Positions 6,212 to 13,953 of a stretch of DNA of 32,651 nt are shown one piece after another. Below the pieces are notes generated by a model, which was not told the origin of the DNA, did not search any database, and saw nothing but the letters and a program-made list of their open reading frames with translations. This DNA comes from a virus: IMG/VR virus record IMGVR_UViG_3300009034_000145, positions 1-32,651 of that record; one strand, 5' to 3'. Position 1 is the first letter of the stretch. The number at the start of each line of letters is the position of its first letter. The translations under genes were made by a program, and so were the position numbers.

Positions 6212-6380
6212 AGCAGGTTGGGAGACATTTACGGCTTTTCAGAAGAGATGTTCGTGGAGGCAGTTTTATAATACCTGTACGAATGTAGATGCCTGCCATA
6301 TGATTTGTCGTATGACAAATTGTCCGGTATATACTAAAGAACGGAGGTGGATAAATGGTGAAGTTAACAGCCCACGTTGA
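6174..6380 (+). CDS. Basic Cys-rich protein, 68 residues
   Basis: ATG 6174 has AGGGAAGAG just upstream. The N-terminus is strongly basic (MRKLRRRRKTPRK), followed by five Cys in a CSW...NTCT...DACHMIC...TNC arrangement between residues 26 and 50. A basic arm plus a Cys cluster suggests nucleic-acid binding. Its 3' end overlaps the next small gene by 26 bases. No family recognised. Confidence 0.5.
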   Translation: MRKLRRRRKTPRKAGWETFTAFQKRCSWRQFYNTCTNVDACHMICRMTNCPVYTKERRWINGEVNSPR

Positions 6381-6513
6381 ATTTAGAGATATCGGTATGG
6401 ATAAATTAGAGTCACTACTCACTAAATTACATGGACATATATTTCATATGAAAGTAGGACGATTAGGTTCTAAAACCTACACTGGAATAGTGACAAGTAT
6501 AACTGTCGAATAG
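6355..6513 (+). CDS. 52-residue small protein, unknown
   Basis: ATG 6355 is preceded by ACGGAGGTGG, an excellent ribosome binding site. The product has no Cys, ends the run of Cys-rich mini-genes and looks like a small alpha/beta protein (strand KLTAHVEF, helix MDKLESLLTKLHG, strands IFHMKVG and TYTGIVTSITVE). It stops eight bases before the queT start. Function unknown. Confidence 0.55.
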   Translation: MVKLTAHVEFRDIGMDKLESLLTKLHGHIFHMKVGRLGSKTYTGIVTSITVE

Positions 6514-6521
6514 GTGGTGAC

Positions 6522-7052
6522 ATGACAGAAGTTAGAAGATCTGTACAAATAGCTGAGATTGGGATATTTGCGGCACTCTATGCAGTGTTGACTTGGTTCT
6601 TGGCTCCGATTAGTTATATGGCGATACAGTTTAGGATGTCGGAGGTATTGAAGTCAGTGGTAATTAAACGGAGGCATATAATATTGGCCTTCGTGTTTGG
6701 TGTTGCATTGAGTAATGCATTTAGTCCATATGCGGGTATTTGGGAGTTTATCTGGATGCCATTCATCAATCTGATTGGTGGCTTCGTATGTTGGGTAATT
6801 GGATCGAGATTTGCATACTATGTAAATATTAGTGAAGGACGAGCGTATAATATAACAGCGATATTTGCTTGTGCAGTGTACGGTGTAATCATTGCAGGTG
6901 GAGTAGCAATTATGTTGGACTTCGTATTGGGTATACCATTTATGGTATTGATTGGACCATTAGTGATCAGTGAAGTAGTGTTGTTAATAGCTTCGGCCTT
7001 GATTGTCTTACCCTTAGTAGATAAACTACCAACTTGGAGGGAGATGATTTAA
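6522..7052 (+). CDS. queT: QueT-family transporter (queuosine-precursor ECF S-component type)
   Basis: A 176-residue membrane protein with about five to six hydrophobic helices. The N-terminal IAEIGIFAALYAVLTWFLAP followed by QFRMSEVLK is characteristic of the QueT family, where A-I-Q-F-R-x-S-E is the best-conserved block; a buried GIWEF segment follows near residue 70. QueT proteins are predicted substrate-binding components of ECF transporters for queuosine or preQ precursors. It lies directly ahead of queC, supporting the assignment. The start ATG 6522 follows AGGTGGTGAC. No ECF ATPase or T-component is in the window, so host energising subunits would be needed. Its stop lies inside a hairpin described separately. 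Confidence 0.8.
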   Translation: MTEVRRSVQIAEIGIFAALYAVLTWFLAPISYMAIQFRMSEVLKSVVIKRRHIILAFVFGVALSNAFSPYAGIWEFIWMPFINLIGGFVCWVIGSRFAYYVNISEGRAYNITAIFACAVYGVIIAGGVAIMLDFVLGIPFMVLIGPLVISEVVLLIASALIVLPLVDKLPTWREMI

Positions 7053-7067
7053 CTCCCTCCCTTTTTT
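7036..7067 (+). terminator. Hairpin plus T6 at the queT/queC boundary
   Basis: GGAGGGAG at 7036-7043 pairs perfectly with CTCCCTCC at 7053-7060, with a nine-base loop containing the queT stop, and C-TTTTTT follows. This is a clear intrinsic-terminator shape inside a two-gene set that would otherwise be co-transcribed, so it may terminate partially or protect the 3' end of the queT message. Confidence 0.7.
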
Positions 7068-7084
7068 ATTATGGAGTGATGATG

Positions 7085-7813
7085 ATGAGTAATAATAGAA
7101 GAGTAGTAATATTATGGAGTGGTGGAATTGATTCTACTACCTTAGTATGGTGGGCAAAAAAGAAAGGAATGGATGTTCGTACTCTGACTATTTATTATGG
7201 TCAGAAACATACTAAGGAAACTTCCTTCGTAGCGAAGCTTACAGAGAAATTTAGGATTGATAATAAGACTGTGGATTTAGGAGCAATCCAGCCTCTTATT
7301 GATTATGGTGCACTAACTGGTACTGCTAATGTACCACAAGGTACGTATGATGAGAAGACCCAAAGAGTTACTATTGTTCCAAATAGGAATATGATATTAT
7401 TAGCCATTGCCGCTGGGTATGCTATAACATTGGGATCGTCGGTTATATTATATGCGGCTCACAGGAATGATCGTAGTATATATCCAGATTGTAGACCAGT
7501 GTTTGTTAATGCCATGAATGCTGCAATAGAAGCGGGGAATGTTTGGAGTCCCGTGGAGATATGGGCTCCTTTTATTGATTATTCGAAGACTGAGATTGTA
7601 ACGTTAGGTTTGAAATTAGATGTTCCATATGAGGATACTTGGAGTTGTTATGAAGGTGGAAGGAAGCCTTGTGGTAAATGTGGGACTTGTTTGGAGAGAA
7701 CGGAAGCCTTTATGAACAATGTGGCTAATGACCCAGCATTGAACCCCAAGGATTGGATTAAGTTTATGGGGTATTATAAGGATGCCAGAATTAGTGACGG
7801 TAACAAAACATAG
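7085..7813 (+). CDS. queC: QueC, 7-cyano-7-deazaguanine (preQ0) synthase
   Basis: A 242-residue PP-loop ATPase that converts 7-carboxy-7-deazaguanine, ammonia and ATP to preQ0. The ATP loop SGGIDS is at residues 12-17, VPNRNM at 98-103, YPDCRP at 133-138, and the zinc site is complete (C188, C196, C199, C202 in C-x7-C-G-x-C-x2-C). Length and motifs match functional QueC. ATG 7085 is chosen because GGAGTGAT (7073-7080) lies four bases upstream; two ATGs just before it (7079, 7082) overlap the ribosome binding site. In viruses, QueC feeds 7-deazaguanine modification of DNA. QueD, QueE, FolE and DpdA are not in this window, so precursors may be imported or made by genes outside it. Confidence 0.92.
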   Translation: MSNNRRVVILWSGGIDSTTLVWWAKKKGMDVRTLTIYYGQKHTKETSFVAKLTEKFRIDNKTVDLGAIQPLIDYGALTGTANVPQGTYDEKTQRVTIVPNRNMILLAIAAGYAITLGSSVILYAAHRNDRSIYPDCRPVFVNAMNAAIEAGNVWSPVEIWAPFIDYSKTEIVTLGLKLDVPYEDTWSCYEGGRKPCGKCGTCLERTEAFMNNVANDPALNPKDWIKFMGYYKDARISDGNKT

Positions 7814-8072
7814 TTTGATAAAATTGATCGAAGAGTATAATGATCACACATTAGGTAATGCTGTCACTACTAAGTCCTTCGCATGGTACTTAAAGAAGAA
7901 ACAGATAATCTTACCTTCACAGAAGTTAAGGTTTGTTCACGAATGTTTGAAGAAATTGGAGAAGTGGGGTATAATCACTCCTATTAATAGAAGACAGTAT
8001 GTATGGGGGATTAAACCAAAATGGAAACGACCGAAGAAAGATTTAATATTATCACTTCTGCGACAACAGTAG
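7782..8072 (+). CDS. Small winged-helix-like protein
   Basis: A 96-residue basic protein overlapping the end of queC and the start of the polymerase gene. The pattern of three helices and a hairpin (TTKSFAWYLKKK; LRFVHECLKKLEKWGIITPINRRQYVWGI) is that of a winged helix, usually DNA-binding. ATG 7782 is the longest start; GTG 7794 has AAGGATG about nine bases upstream and is an alternative. Placed directly before PolB, it may regulate or assist replication; this is inference from position. Confidence 0.55.
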   Translation: MPELVTVTKHSLIKLIEEYNDHTLGNAVTTKSFAWYLKKKQIILPSQKLRFVHECLKKLEKWGIITPINRRQYVWGIKPKWKRPKKDLILSLLRQQ

Positions 8073-10375
8073 ATAAGAAGACAACCTATGATTGGTTGTT
8101 CCTTAGGAATGAGAAGGGAAGAAAGGTTCTAAGGATTACTGGTAGGAAGTCGTATTTTTATGTGGAAGGTGATGGAGCATATAAGTCTTTATTTGGTCAG
8201 AGTTTGAAGAGATTGGTTTATAATAACCCAGGTGGGGTCTTAACGAATAGAAAGGATTATAATAGACATTATGAGGCTAATATTGAACATCATATGAGAA
8301 TAAGGATAGACGAGGATTTAAAGTATGGTGTGAAGTTAATTGGTGATAGGATTGAATCTTGTGAGCCAATAGATGTATTACCAACTATGTTTTTCATAGA
8401 CCTGGAGGTAGAATCTCCCCCAGAGATTTTTCCGCTACCAAGGAAGGCAGATTACCCAATAGTGAATATTGGAACTATTCATGGCAATAAGGCTGTGATG
8501 TATGCGTTAGAAGGTAGTGAAGAAGGTAGGCATCAAGGGGTTAGAGGGAAGAATGTAGAGGTTATAGTTTTTAATGATGAAAGGAATATGTTGGAGTATT
8601 TCTTGGAATATTTTATAGAATGTGATCCAGATGAGATTACAGGCTGGCATGCTGAAGGGTTTGATGTTTTATATTTATTGAGGAGAATGCAGAAGTTAGG
8701 AGTACCTTATAGGAGAATATCTCCTATTGGGAAAGTTAGGTTTAAATTGATTAAAGATCAACTGAGGGTCAATATTCTCGGTAGGGTTATATTGGATACT
8801 CTCTCAGCGTTTCAGAAGATACATAGTCCATTTCATGGACGACTACCGAGTTATAGGTTATCGTATGTACATGCTTATTTATTCAAACATGATGAGCGAG
8901 AGGATTTTGGTGATAGGATTAAATATTTGAGAGATAATGAGAAGTATGAACAAGTTGCAGATTATTGTACGCAGGATGTTGTTGATACGTTAGAGATATT
9001 TGAAGAAGTAGACGTGATGAGGTATTTTGAGAATATTAGGAAGATTGTAGGCTGTAGGGTGGAGGATATACTTTCTAATAAGAGAGTAGTTGATGTATTA
9101 TCTTTAAGACAGGCTAAGGAAGATAATGTGGTATTACCGAGTGTGAGTTATACCACTGCTGTTGAGAAAGTCTTGGGAGGTAAGGTATTAGAACCTACAG
9201 TAGGATTACACAGATATGTTGCTGTTTATGACCTGAAGGCGTTGTATCCAGCTATTATTATGGCTAAGAATATTTCTCCAGAGATGATATTACCAGATAG
9301 GACTTTTAGGAAAGATGAAGTTGGGTTTATTCCTAAGATTATGAAGAAGCTTATTGTTGTAAGGCAGGCTGTTCAGACAGAAATGAAAAAGCATAAACCT
9401 AAGAGTGATGTCTGGAATAAGTTGTATGCAGAACAGTTTGCGTTAAAGTTCTTAGTGAATTCAATTTATGGTGTGTTAGGTCATGAGTCATACAGATTGT
9501 ATGATCCTAGAGTGGCTAATGCAATTACTCTAGAGGGTAGGACTTTAGTTTTGAAGTTGAGAGATTTATGTGAGGAAAAAGGATTTGTAGTATTGTATGG
9601 AGATACAGATTCTATATTCGTTGCTGTGAATACAGCAGAAGAAGCAGTTTATTTGGAAGTAGAGATTAATAAGTTCCTAGCGGTTTATTCTAAGGAGTTA
9701 GGAGCTGAATATCCGATGATTGTAGAGTTTGAGAAGTATTACAAGACCTTAGTTTTTAAGAAAAAAGTGAAGAGAACGAAAAGGCGGGCTAAACGAGCTA
9801 TTGCTGGAGCTAAGAAGATTTATAGTGGATATATGTTGTTACGAAGTGGTAAGTCAGTGGATCCTGAAAGAGCATTGGATGTTGTTGGAGCTAAGAAGTC
9901 AAGTACGGCATTATTGACTCAGAAGGTATTAGAAGGTGTACAGAGGGCAATATTAATTGAAGAGGATGTAAAAAAGGCTTTGGATATTGTAAAGGAAGCT
10001 TGGGATAATTTTGAAGACTATCCATTAGAGGAGATTGGGATACCTAGAAGTATAAGGGCTACGAGAGAGGATTATAAGGCTCCTTCATTGCATTTTAGAA
10101 GTTCTGAATATATGATGGTCAATTATGGGTGGTTGTTTAGACAGGATGAGAGTCCTAAGTTATTGTATGTCAAGAAGGTTCCTGAGGGTATGCCACATAC
10201 TAAGGCTATTACATTTCAAAGTAGTCATAAGATACCCGAGGGCTTTGAAGTTGATTGGGCTGTTATGAGAGAGAAAGTTATTAGGTCTACTGTTGAGACT
10301 ATTATTGAAGCCACTGGGTTTGATTGGACATCAATCTTCCACGGTGGTAGGCAAGCAACATTAATGGAATATTGA
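8021..10375 (+). CDS. polB: Family B DNA polymerase with 3'-5' exonuclease
   Basis: A 784-residue replicative polymerase. Exonuclease motifs are all present: Exo I F-I-D-L-E near residue 127, Exo II GWHAEGFD near 210, Exo III YCTQD near 315. Polymerase motifs: A YDLKALYPAII (catalytic Asp near 404), B KFLVNSIYG near 480, C YGDTDS near 527 with two catalytic Asp, and KKIYSGY of the thumb near 605. Length fits archaeal and archaeal-virus PolB. ATG 8021 has GGGGGAT about eight bases upstream and overlaps the preceding gene by 52 bases. It is probably the viral replicase. A 7-deazaguanine-modified template, if present, would have to be accepted by this enzyme. Confidence 0.95.
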   Translation: METTEERFNIITSATTVDKKTTYDWLFLRNEKGRKVLRITGRKSYFYVEGDGAYKSLFGQSLKRLVYNNPGGVLTNRKDYNRHYEANIEHHMRIRIDEDLKYGVKLIGDRIESCEPIDVLPTMFFIDLEVESPPEIFPLPRKADYPIVNIGTIHGNKAVMYALEGSEEGRHQGVRGKNVEVIVFNDERNMLEYFLEYFIECDPDEITGWHAEGFDVLYLLRRMQKLGVPYRRISPIGKVRFKLIKDQLRVNILGRVILDTLSAFQKIHSPFHGRLPSYRLSYVHAYLFKHDEREDFGDRIKYLRDNEKYEQVADYCTQDVVDTLEIFEEVDVMRYFENIRKIVGCRVEDILSNKRVVDVLSLRQAKEDNVVLPSVSYTTAVEKVLGGKVLEPTVGLHRYVAVYDLKALYPAIIMAKNISPEMILPDRTFRKDEVGFIPKIMKKLIVVRQAVQTEMKKHKPKSDVWNKLYAEQFALKFLVNSIYGVLGHESYRLYDPRVANAITLEGRTLVLKLRDLCEEKGFVVLYGDTDSIFVAVNTAEEAVYLEVEINKFLAVYSKELGAEYPMIVEFEKYYKTLVFKKKVKRTKRRAKRAIAGAKKIYSGYMLLRSGKSVDPERALDVVGAKKSSTALLTQKVLEGVQRAILIEEDVKKALDIVKEAWDNFEDYPLEEIGIPRSIRATREDYKAPSLHFRSSEYMMVNYGWLFRQDESPKLLYVKKVPEGMPHTKAITFQSSHKIPEGFEVDWAVMREKVIRSTVETIIEATGFDWTSIFHGGRQATLMEY

Positions 10376-10385
10376 GGTGATAGGG

Positions 10386-10859
10386 ATGGGTAAAGTACAA
10401 GGTGTGTTTATTCCGATATTTCATGGTGATAAGAAGGTCGGAGAAGTACATATCAGGAGACGTATGTGGAGTTTACATGTAAGCCTTAGAGTACTACCAG
10501 ATTATGCAATGCAGGGTACTATCATGGATGTAAAGGATGAGGATGCTAAGAGAATGGTTAAGTATATTAGGAGAATGGAAGCACTTATTAAATTAGAACA
10601 AAAATGGAAGAAACAAAAAGAGTTGGAAGGCAAAACCGATTATACAGGGAAAGTGTTCCGTGAGGAGTACCAAGCCAAACCCACATATGAGCCTGGATTT
10701 GCAGTGATTAAATGTGCATGTGGATATGTAACAGGTGTTAATATAGGTGAAGTAATTAAATGTTCTATGTGTGGGAATACAGGGTTGAATGATATATTAT
10801 TATTGTCGGTGAGACCAGATGTCGATAAGTCTAAGAAAATCAATGTTGATAACATTTGA
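10386..10859 (+). CDS. Zinc-ribbon protein of the replication block
   Basis: A 157-residue protein, ATG 10386 set by GAGGTGA with the usual spacing; the frame extends to GTG 10377 inside that site. The N-terminal 60 residues are strand-rich and could be a small barrel (VQGVFIPIFHGDKKVGEVHI). A Lys-rich helix follows (EALIKLEQKWKKQKE), then a C-terminal ribbon with C-A-C-G near 110 and C-S-M-C-G near 127. Lying between PolB and the nuclease, a single-strand-binding or accessory role is possible; I do not recognise a family. Confidence 0.6.
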   Translation: MGKVQGVFIPIFHGDKKVGEVHIRRRMWSLHVSLRVLPDYAMQGTIMDVKDEDAKRMVKYIRRMEALIKLEQKWKKQKELEGKTDYTGKVFREEYQAKPTYEPGFAVIKCACGYVTGVNIGEVIKCSMCGNTGLNDILLLSVRPDVDKSKKINVDNI

Positions 10860-11601
10860 TATATGTCAGAAAATGTTTGAGGCAACCTGGCTACATAAGA
10901 AGAAATCTTTGGCGTGGCCGAGACAAAGAGAAGGCACATTGGTACATGAGTTTAGTCATCAGTTCTTTAAGAAACTGGATACGGATAAGCTCCTAGCCGA
11001 AGGTAAGGAGTATATCATGAGCTTTGCAAATGGTGATTGGGAAACTCCTAGATTAGCCGAGCTTATTAGGAAGTTCTGTAAGGTTGAAGCTATTAGGTGG
11101 AATGCATTACAGAAGAAGACTGATCCATTAGAGTTCTACTTACCCTACGCGACAGAGGTAAGAATTAGTGTACCTAGTAAGTTGATTGAGGGTACAATAG
11201 ATAGGATACATTTGTTGGAGAACGGGAAACTTGCTGCGTTTGAGATTAAATCAGGGTTTTATTGGAACAAGAGGACATTAAGGAGAGAGCTGGCTTTCTA
11301 TGCTAATCTCCTGAATGAATACATATCTATTGTAAGGGAGGGCAATCCTGGATTTATGTTGGCTCGAACTAATCCTAAGATTGAATGGATTGGGGCTTGG
11401 AATATCGAGCTGGAGACTTGGTTTGTTGAGAAGATTCATACACTCACTTGGAAGGCATTATGGAGGGCAATGGATAGGGTGAGAGAAGCAGTGAGGACAA
11501 GGACTTTTAAGAGGAGAGTCAGTGGAATGTGTATGAGGTGTCCCATAGCAGACGAGTGTCTATTCGAGGAACATTGTGTGACATCTAAGGAGGTGGGGTA
11601 G
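10819..11601 (+). CDS. Cas4/RecB-like PD-(D/E)XK nuclease with Fe-S cluster
   Basis: A 260-residue nuclease. Active-site residues line up as H43 (VHEF), D128 (GTIDRI), E142-x-K144 (FEIKSG) and a helix with Y161. One Cys near the N-terminus (C16 in FDICQKMF) and three near the C-terminus (C238-x2-C241-x5-C247) match the 4Fe-4S ligand set of Cas4 and AddB/RecB-type nucleases; C253 is extra. ATG 10819 is supported by GGTGA at 10808-10812; ATG 10843 is an alternative. No cas1 or CRISPR is near, so this is a replication or recombination nuclease as in many archaeal viruses, probably processing DNA ends. Confidence 0.85.
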   Translation: MSISLRKSMLITFDICQKMFEATWLHKKKSLAWPRQREGTLVHEFSHQFFKKLDTDKLLAEGKEYIMSFANGDWETPRLAELIRKFCKVEAIRWNALQKKTDPLEFYLPYATEVRISVPSKLIEGTIDRIHLLENGKLAAFEIKSGFYWNKRTLRRELAFYANLLNEYISIVREGNPGFMLARTNPKIEWIGAWNIELETWFVEKIHTLTWKALWRAMDRVREAVRTRTFKRRVSGMCMRCPIADECLFEEHCVTSKEVG

Positions 11602-11604
11602 AAA

Positions 11605-11751
11605 ATGTTTAACGAAGAGGAAGTCGCCTTTATGTTTGTACATTTGAAGTTACTGCAGGGAAAAATAAAGAATCAGTTTAATGATTATGAGAATAAGATA
11701 TTAAGTGATATCCTAGAGAAACTTGAGAAATATAAACGGGGTGAAATATGA
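11605..11751 (+). CDS. 48-residue helical protein, unknown
   Basis: ATG 11605 is preceded by GGAGGTGGGG. The product is almost entirely helical and charged (NEEEVAFMFVHLKLLQGKIKN... LEKLEKYKRGE), suggesting a short coiled-coil. The stop TGA at 11749-11751 overlaps the next start as ATGA. Too small for the usual gene cut-off but well placed. No function inferred. Confidence 0.6.
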   Translation: MFNEEEVAFMFVHLKLLQGKIKNQFNDYENKILSDILEKLEKYKRGEI

Positions 11752-12158
11752 TGAAAATTGTAGTATGTGGTTCGTTTGGAGACATAGATTCGTTTTTAGG
11801 ATATGTTGCACATTTAGTACGTCAAGGACATGAGGTGTATCCCAGTGTTATGCATATAGAACAGTCTAAGCAGATAATTATGTCACAACATATAGAGAAG
11901 AAGGATAGTTATAGTGAGTTAGGAACTGTTTCGGAACTTAGAGCAACTATGATGAAGAAGTATTTTAAGAAGATTAAGGAATGTGATATGGTACATGTCT
12001 ACAATAGAAAGTTTGGAAAGGAGCACATTGGACTAGGAGCTGCTATGGAGATTGGTTATGCTTATGCACTTGGGAAGAAAGTAGAGTTTGTGATTAAGCC
12101 AAGTGATGGTAATGTAGCATCAATGAAGTTATTAGTTGACAGAGGTGAATTTGTTTGA
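11748..12158 (+). CDS. Nucleoside 2-deoxyribosyltransferase-like protein
   Basis: A 136-residue Rossmann-type protein with VVCGSFGD near the N-terminus and CDMVHVYNRK...GLGAAMEIGYAYALGKKV near residues 79-112, the signature of the nucleoside deoxyribosyltransferase / DNPH1 family; Glu101 in A-M-E-I-G would be the catalytic nucleophile. Such enzymes cleave or exchange bases on (deoxy)nucleosides or 5'-monophosphates. Starts ATG 11748 and ATG 11751 are both possible after GGGGTGA. In viruses with modified bases, a member of this family could destroy unwanted nucleotides or recycle bases; here that is inference. Confidence 0.7.
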   Translation: MMKIVVCGSFGDIDSFLGYVAHLVRQGHEVYPSVMHIEQSKQIIMSQHIEKKDSYSELGTVSELRATMMKKYFKKIKECDMVHVYNRKFGKEHIGLGAAMEIGYAYALGKKVEFVIKPSDGNVASMKLLVDRGEFV

Positions 12159-12808
12159 TAATTGTTGATACAAGAGAACCTATGAAGATAGATAATGTGT
12201 TAAGAAGATTGAAGATACCATTTAGAAGGCAGACATTAACTTATGGAGATTATAAGATCGGTGAGTTGATTATCGAGAGAAAGACCTGTGGAGATTTTAT
12301 AGGATCCATTATGAGCAATAGACTTGATGATCAAATGTACAAGTTAAGTCAGTTCGATTATCCATGGTTGGTTATCATTGGAGATTTCGATGCAGTAATA
12401 AGGGGATTTAAGAAAAGAGGACAGAAGTTAAACCCAGCCATTGTAGGCGGAGCTATTGGTAGTATAATGGTTAGATATCCTACAATACACTTTGGATGGT
12501 TCCAACATGATAGACAAATGTTGTATATTATGAATAAAGCAGGAACTAAAATGGGTGAAGGGAAATATGGTATACCAAGGAGATCGAATATTATATATAG
12601 GGGTAATAAACAAGTAGGAGCTTTGAGCAATATATTGAGAATGTCGCCAAATATTAGTAGAGCATTGTTATCGCGATTTGGAACAATAAGGGAGCTATCG
12701 AAGGCTACTGCTCTTGAATTAGAGAGAGTGTCTGGTATAGGACCTATTAAGGCAAGAGAGATCAAAGAGAGAATAAGTATAATATGGAATGGTGTGTCGA
12801 AAATATGA
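12155..12808 (+). CDS. XPF/ERCC4-type structure-specific nuclease with HhH
   Basis: A 217-residue nuclease. The ERCC4 catalytic set is intact: D5 in VDTRE, G-D at 31-32, E-R-K at 41-43 and D47, that is G-D-x8-E-R-K-x3-D. The C-terminal third has tandem helix-hairpin-helix motifs (SRALLSRFG...LERVSGIGPIKAREI) that bind flap or branched DNA. It corresponds to the nuclease-HhH part of archaeal XPF/Hef without the helicase. TTG 12155 overlaps the previous stop, with GAGGTGA about eight bases upstream. It probably cleaves branched replication or recombination intermediates. Confidence 0.88.
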   Translation: MIIVDTREPMKIDNVLRRLKIPFRRQTLTYGDYKIGELIIERKTCGDFIGSIMSNRLDDQMYKLSQFDYPWLVIIGDFDAVIRGFKKRGQKLNPAIVGGAIGSIMVRYPTIHFGWFQHDRQMLYIMNKAGTKMGEGKYGIPRRSNIIYRGNKQVGALSNILRMSPNISRALLSRFGTIRELSKATALELERVSGIGPIKAREIKERISIIWNGVSKI

Positions 12809-13953
12809 CATTATATGATATTATATTGAATACATTGGAATCAAGGAAGATTGCTAAGGTACAAATGTATGCACCGTATTATGTTTGTTCAGCTATGGCA
12901 CACTTATTTAACATTAAGAACAAAACTGAACCCGTGTATTATGAGGCAGGCAGAATACCAGATATGAGGATACATATCATGTTCGTAGCACCTCCAGGGT
13001 TTAGTAAGAGCTTTTGGTTAGAGCAATTCTTAAGAGGTAATAGATCAATATTTGGTACTACAAGCATACAATGTGCTTTTGAAGGAACTATGACAGAAGC
13101 AGCATGGACTGGCACAATCAGGTTTATGGACGAAAATAAAGAACCAGTCATTAGACCAGGTGCAGCGCATGAATTCCAAACAGCAATACTAGGTATTGAG
13201 GAATTTTCAGCGTTAACGAACATGATGAAGAGTCAGCATTCTAAGTTATTGGATAATGCATTGTTGACTAGTTTAGACTCAGGATGGTTATTCAAACGTC
13301 TCGCGGCAGGACCAATAAGATATATCACGCATATTACACTTCATACAGGAACACAACCTGCAAGATTTGATCTGTCAAGTGGTTTAGGGAGAAGGTTTAT
13401 GTTTCTGTTATTTAATCCGTCGAAAGGTGAAATGGATGAAATTAAACTTGCTAGACGACGGAGTCAAAATATATTAGGTGATTCAGCAGCATTAAGTGAG
13501 ATTAGACAGAGAGTGCGGTATATTCAAGATTCAATAAAGAGGATACAGACTGTTGTGTTTGATAGATCAATACAAAAAGCATTTGATACATTGCCTATGC
13601 CGCATTATGAGGAACCTTTGTATGAGAGGTTGTTTTTGGGTTATACATTGGCTACGCAGGATTTTAATGAACATGTAGTTGTTAAAACTGATACTGAGTC
13701 AATGAGACTACTCACTCAAGTAGTTAAATGGAGAAGGCAGGTTAAGAGAGGTAGTGAAGTTTCACAAGTTGCCAGTATAATTAATGAAGCTGGTGGAGTA
13801 ATGACGATTCGTCAATTCAGAGAGAAAATGTTAGATTTCGGTGTGGATTGGCAAGGTAGTACAGAACTGATGAATCAATTACAAAGAATGAGAGTTGTTA
13901 TAGTATCAAAAGGCGAGATAAGGCTATGGAGGCGAAGAACCAGTGGTAAATGA
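12805..13953 (+). CDS. MCM-like AAA+ ATPase, divergent
   Basis: A 382-residue protein. Residues 62-69, A-P-P-G-F-S-K-S, match the MCM Walker A style (GDPGxAKS) but lack the first Gly; residues 127-133, A-I-L-G-I-E-E, followed by F-S-A-L, match the MCM Walker B region. T-x-T-Q-P near 181-185 is a sensor-1 candidate, and GLGRRF at 193-198 an arginine finger. The C-terminal 60 residues are a winged helix. The MCM N-terminal DNA-binding domain is missing, so it is about half the length of a cellular MCM. ATG 12805 overlaps the previous stop as ATGA; ATG 12784 is an alternative. Probably the replicative helicase or its loader. Confidence 0.65.
   Translation: MTLYDIILNTLESRKIAKVQMYAPYYVCSAMAHLFNIKNKTEPVYYEAGRIPDMRIHIMFVAPPGFSKSFWLEQFLRGNRSIFGTTSIQCAFEGTMTEAAWTGTIRFMDENKEPVIRPGAAHEFQTAILGIEEFSALTNMMKSQHSKLLDNALLTSLDSGWLFKRLAAGPIRYITHITLHTGTQPARFDLSSGLGRRFMFLLFNPSKGEMDEIKLARRRSQNILGDSAALSEIRQRVRYIQDSIKRIQTVVFDRSIQKAFDTLPMPHYEEPLYERLFLGYTLATQDFNEHVVVKTDTESMRLLTQVVKWRRQVKRGSEVSQVASIINEAGGVMTIRQFREKMLDFGVDWQGSTELMNQLQRMRVVIVSKGEIRLWRRRTSGK

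Noticed and set aside
6980-7085. preQ1-type riboswitch ahead of queC
   Set aside because: The only structure seen is a GC-rich perfect stem with T6; no preQ1 aptamer-like arrangement could be recognised.
10819-11601. CRISPR adaptation Cas4
   Set aside because: No cas1, cas2 or repeat array anywhere in the window; stand-alone Cas4-like nucleases are common in archaeal viruses.
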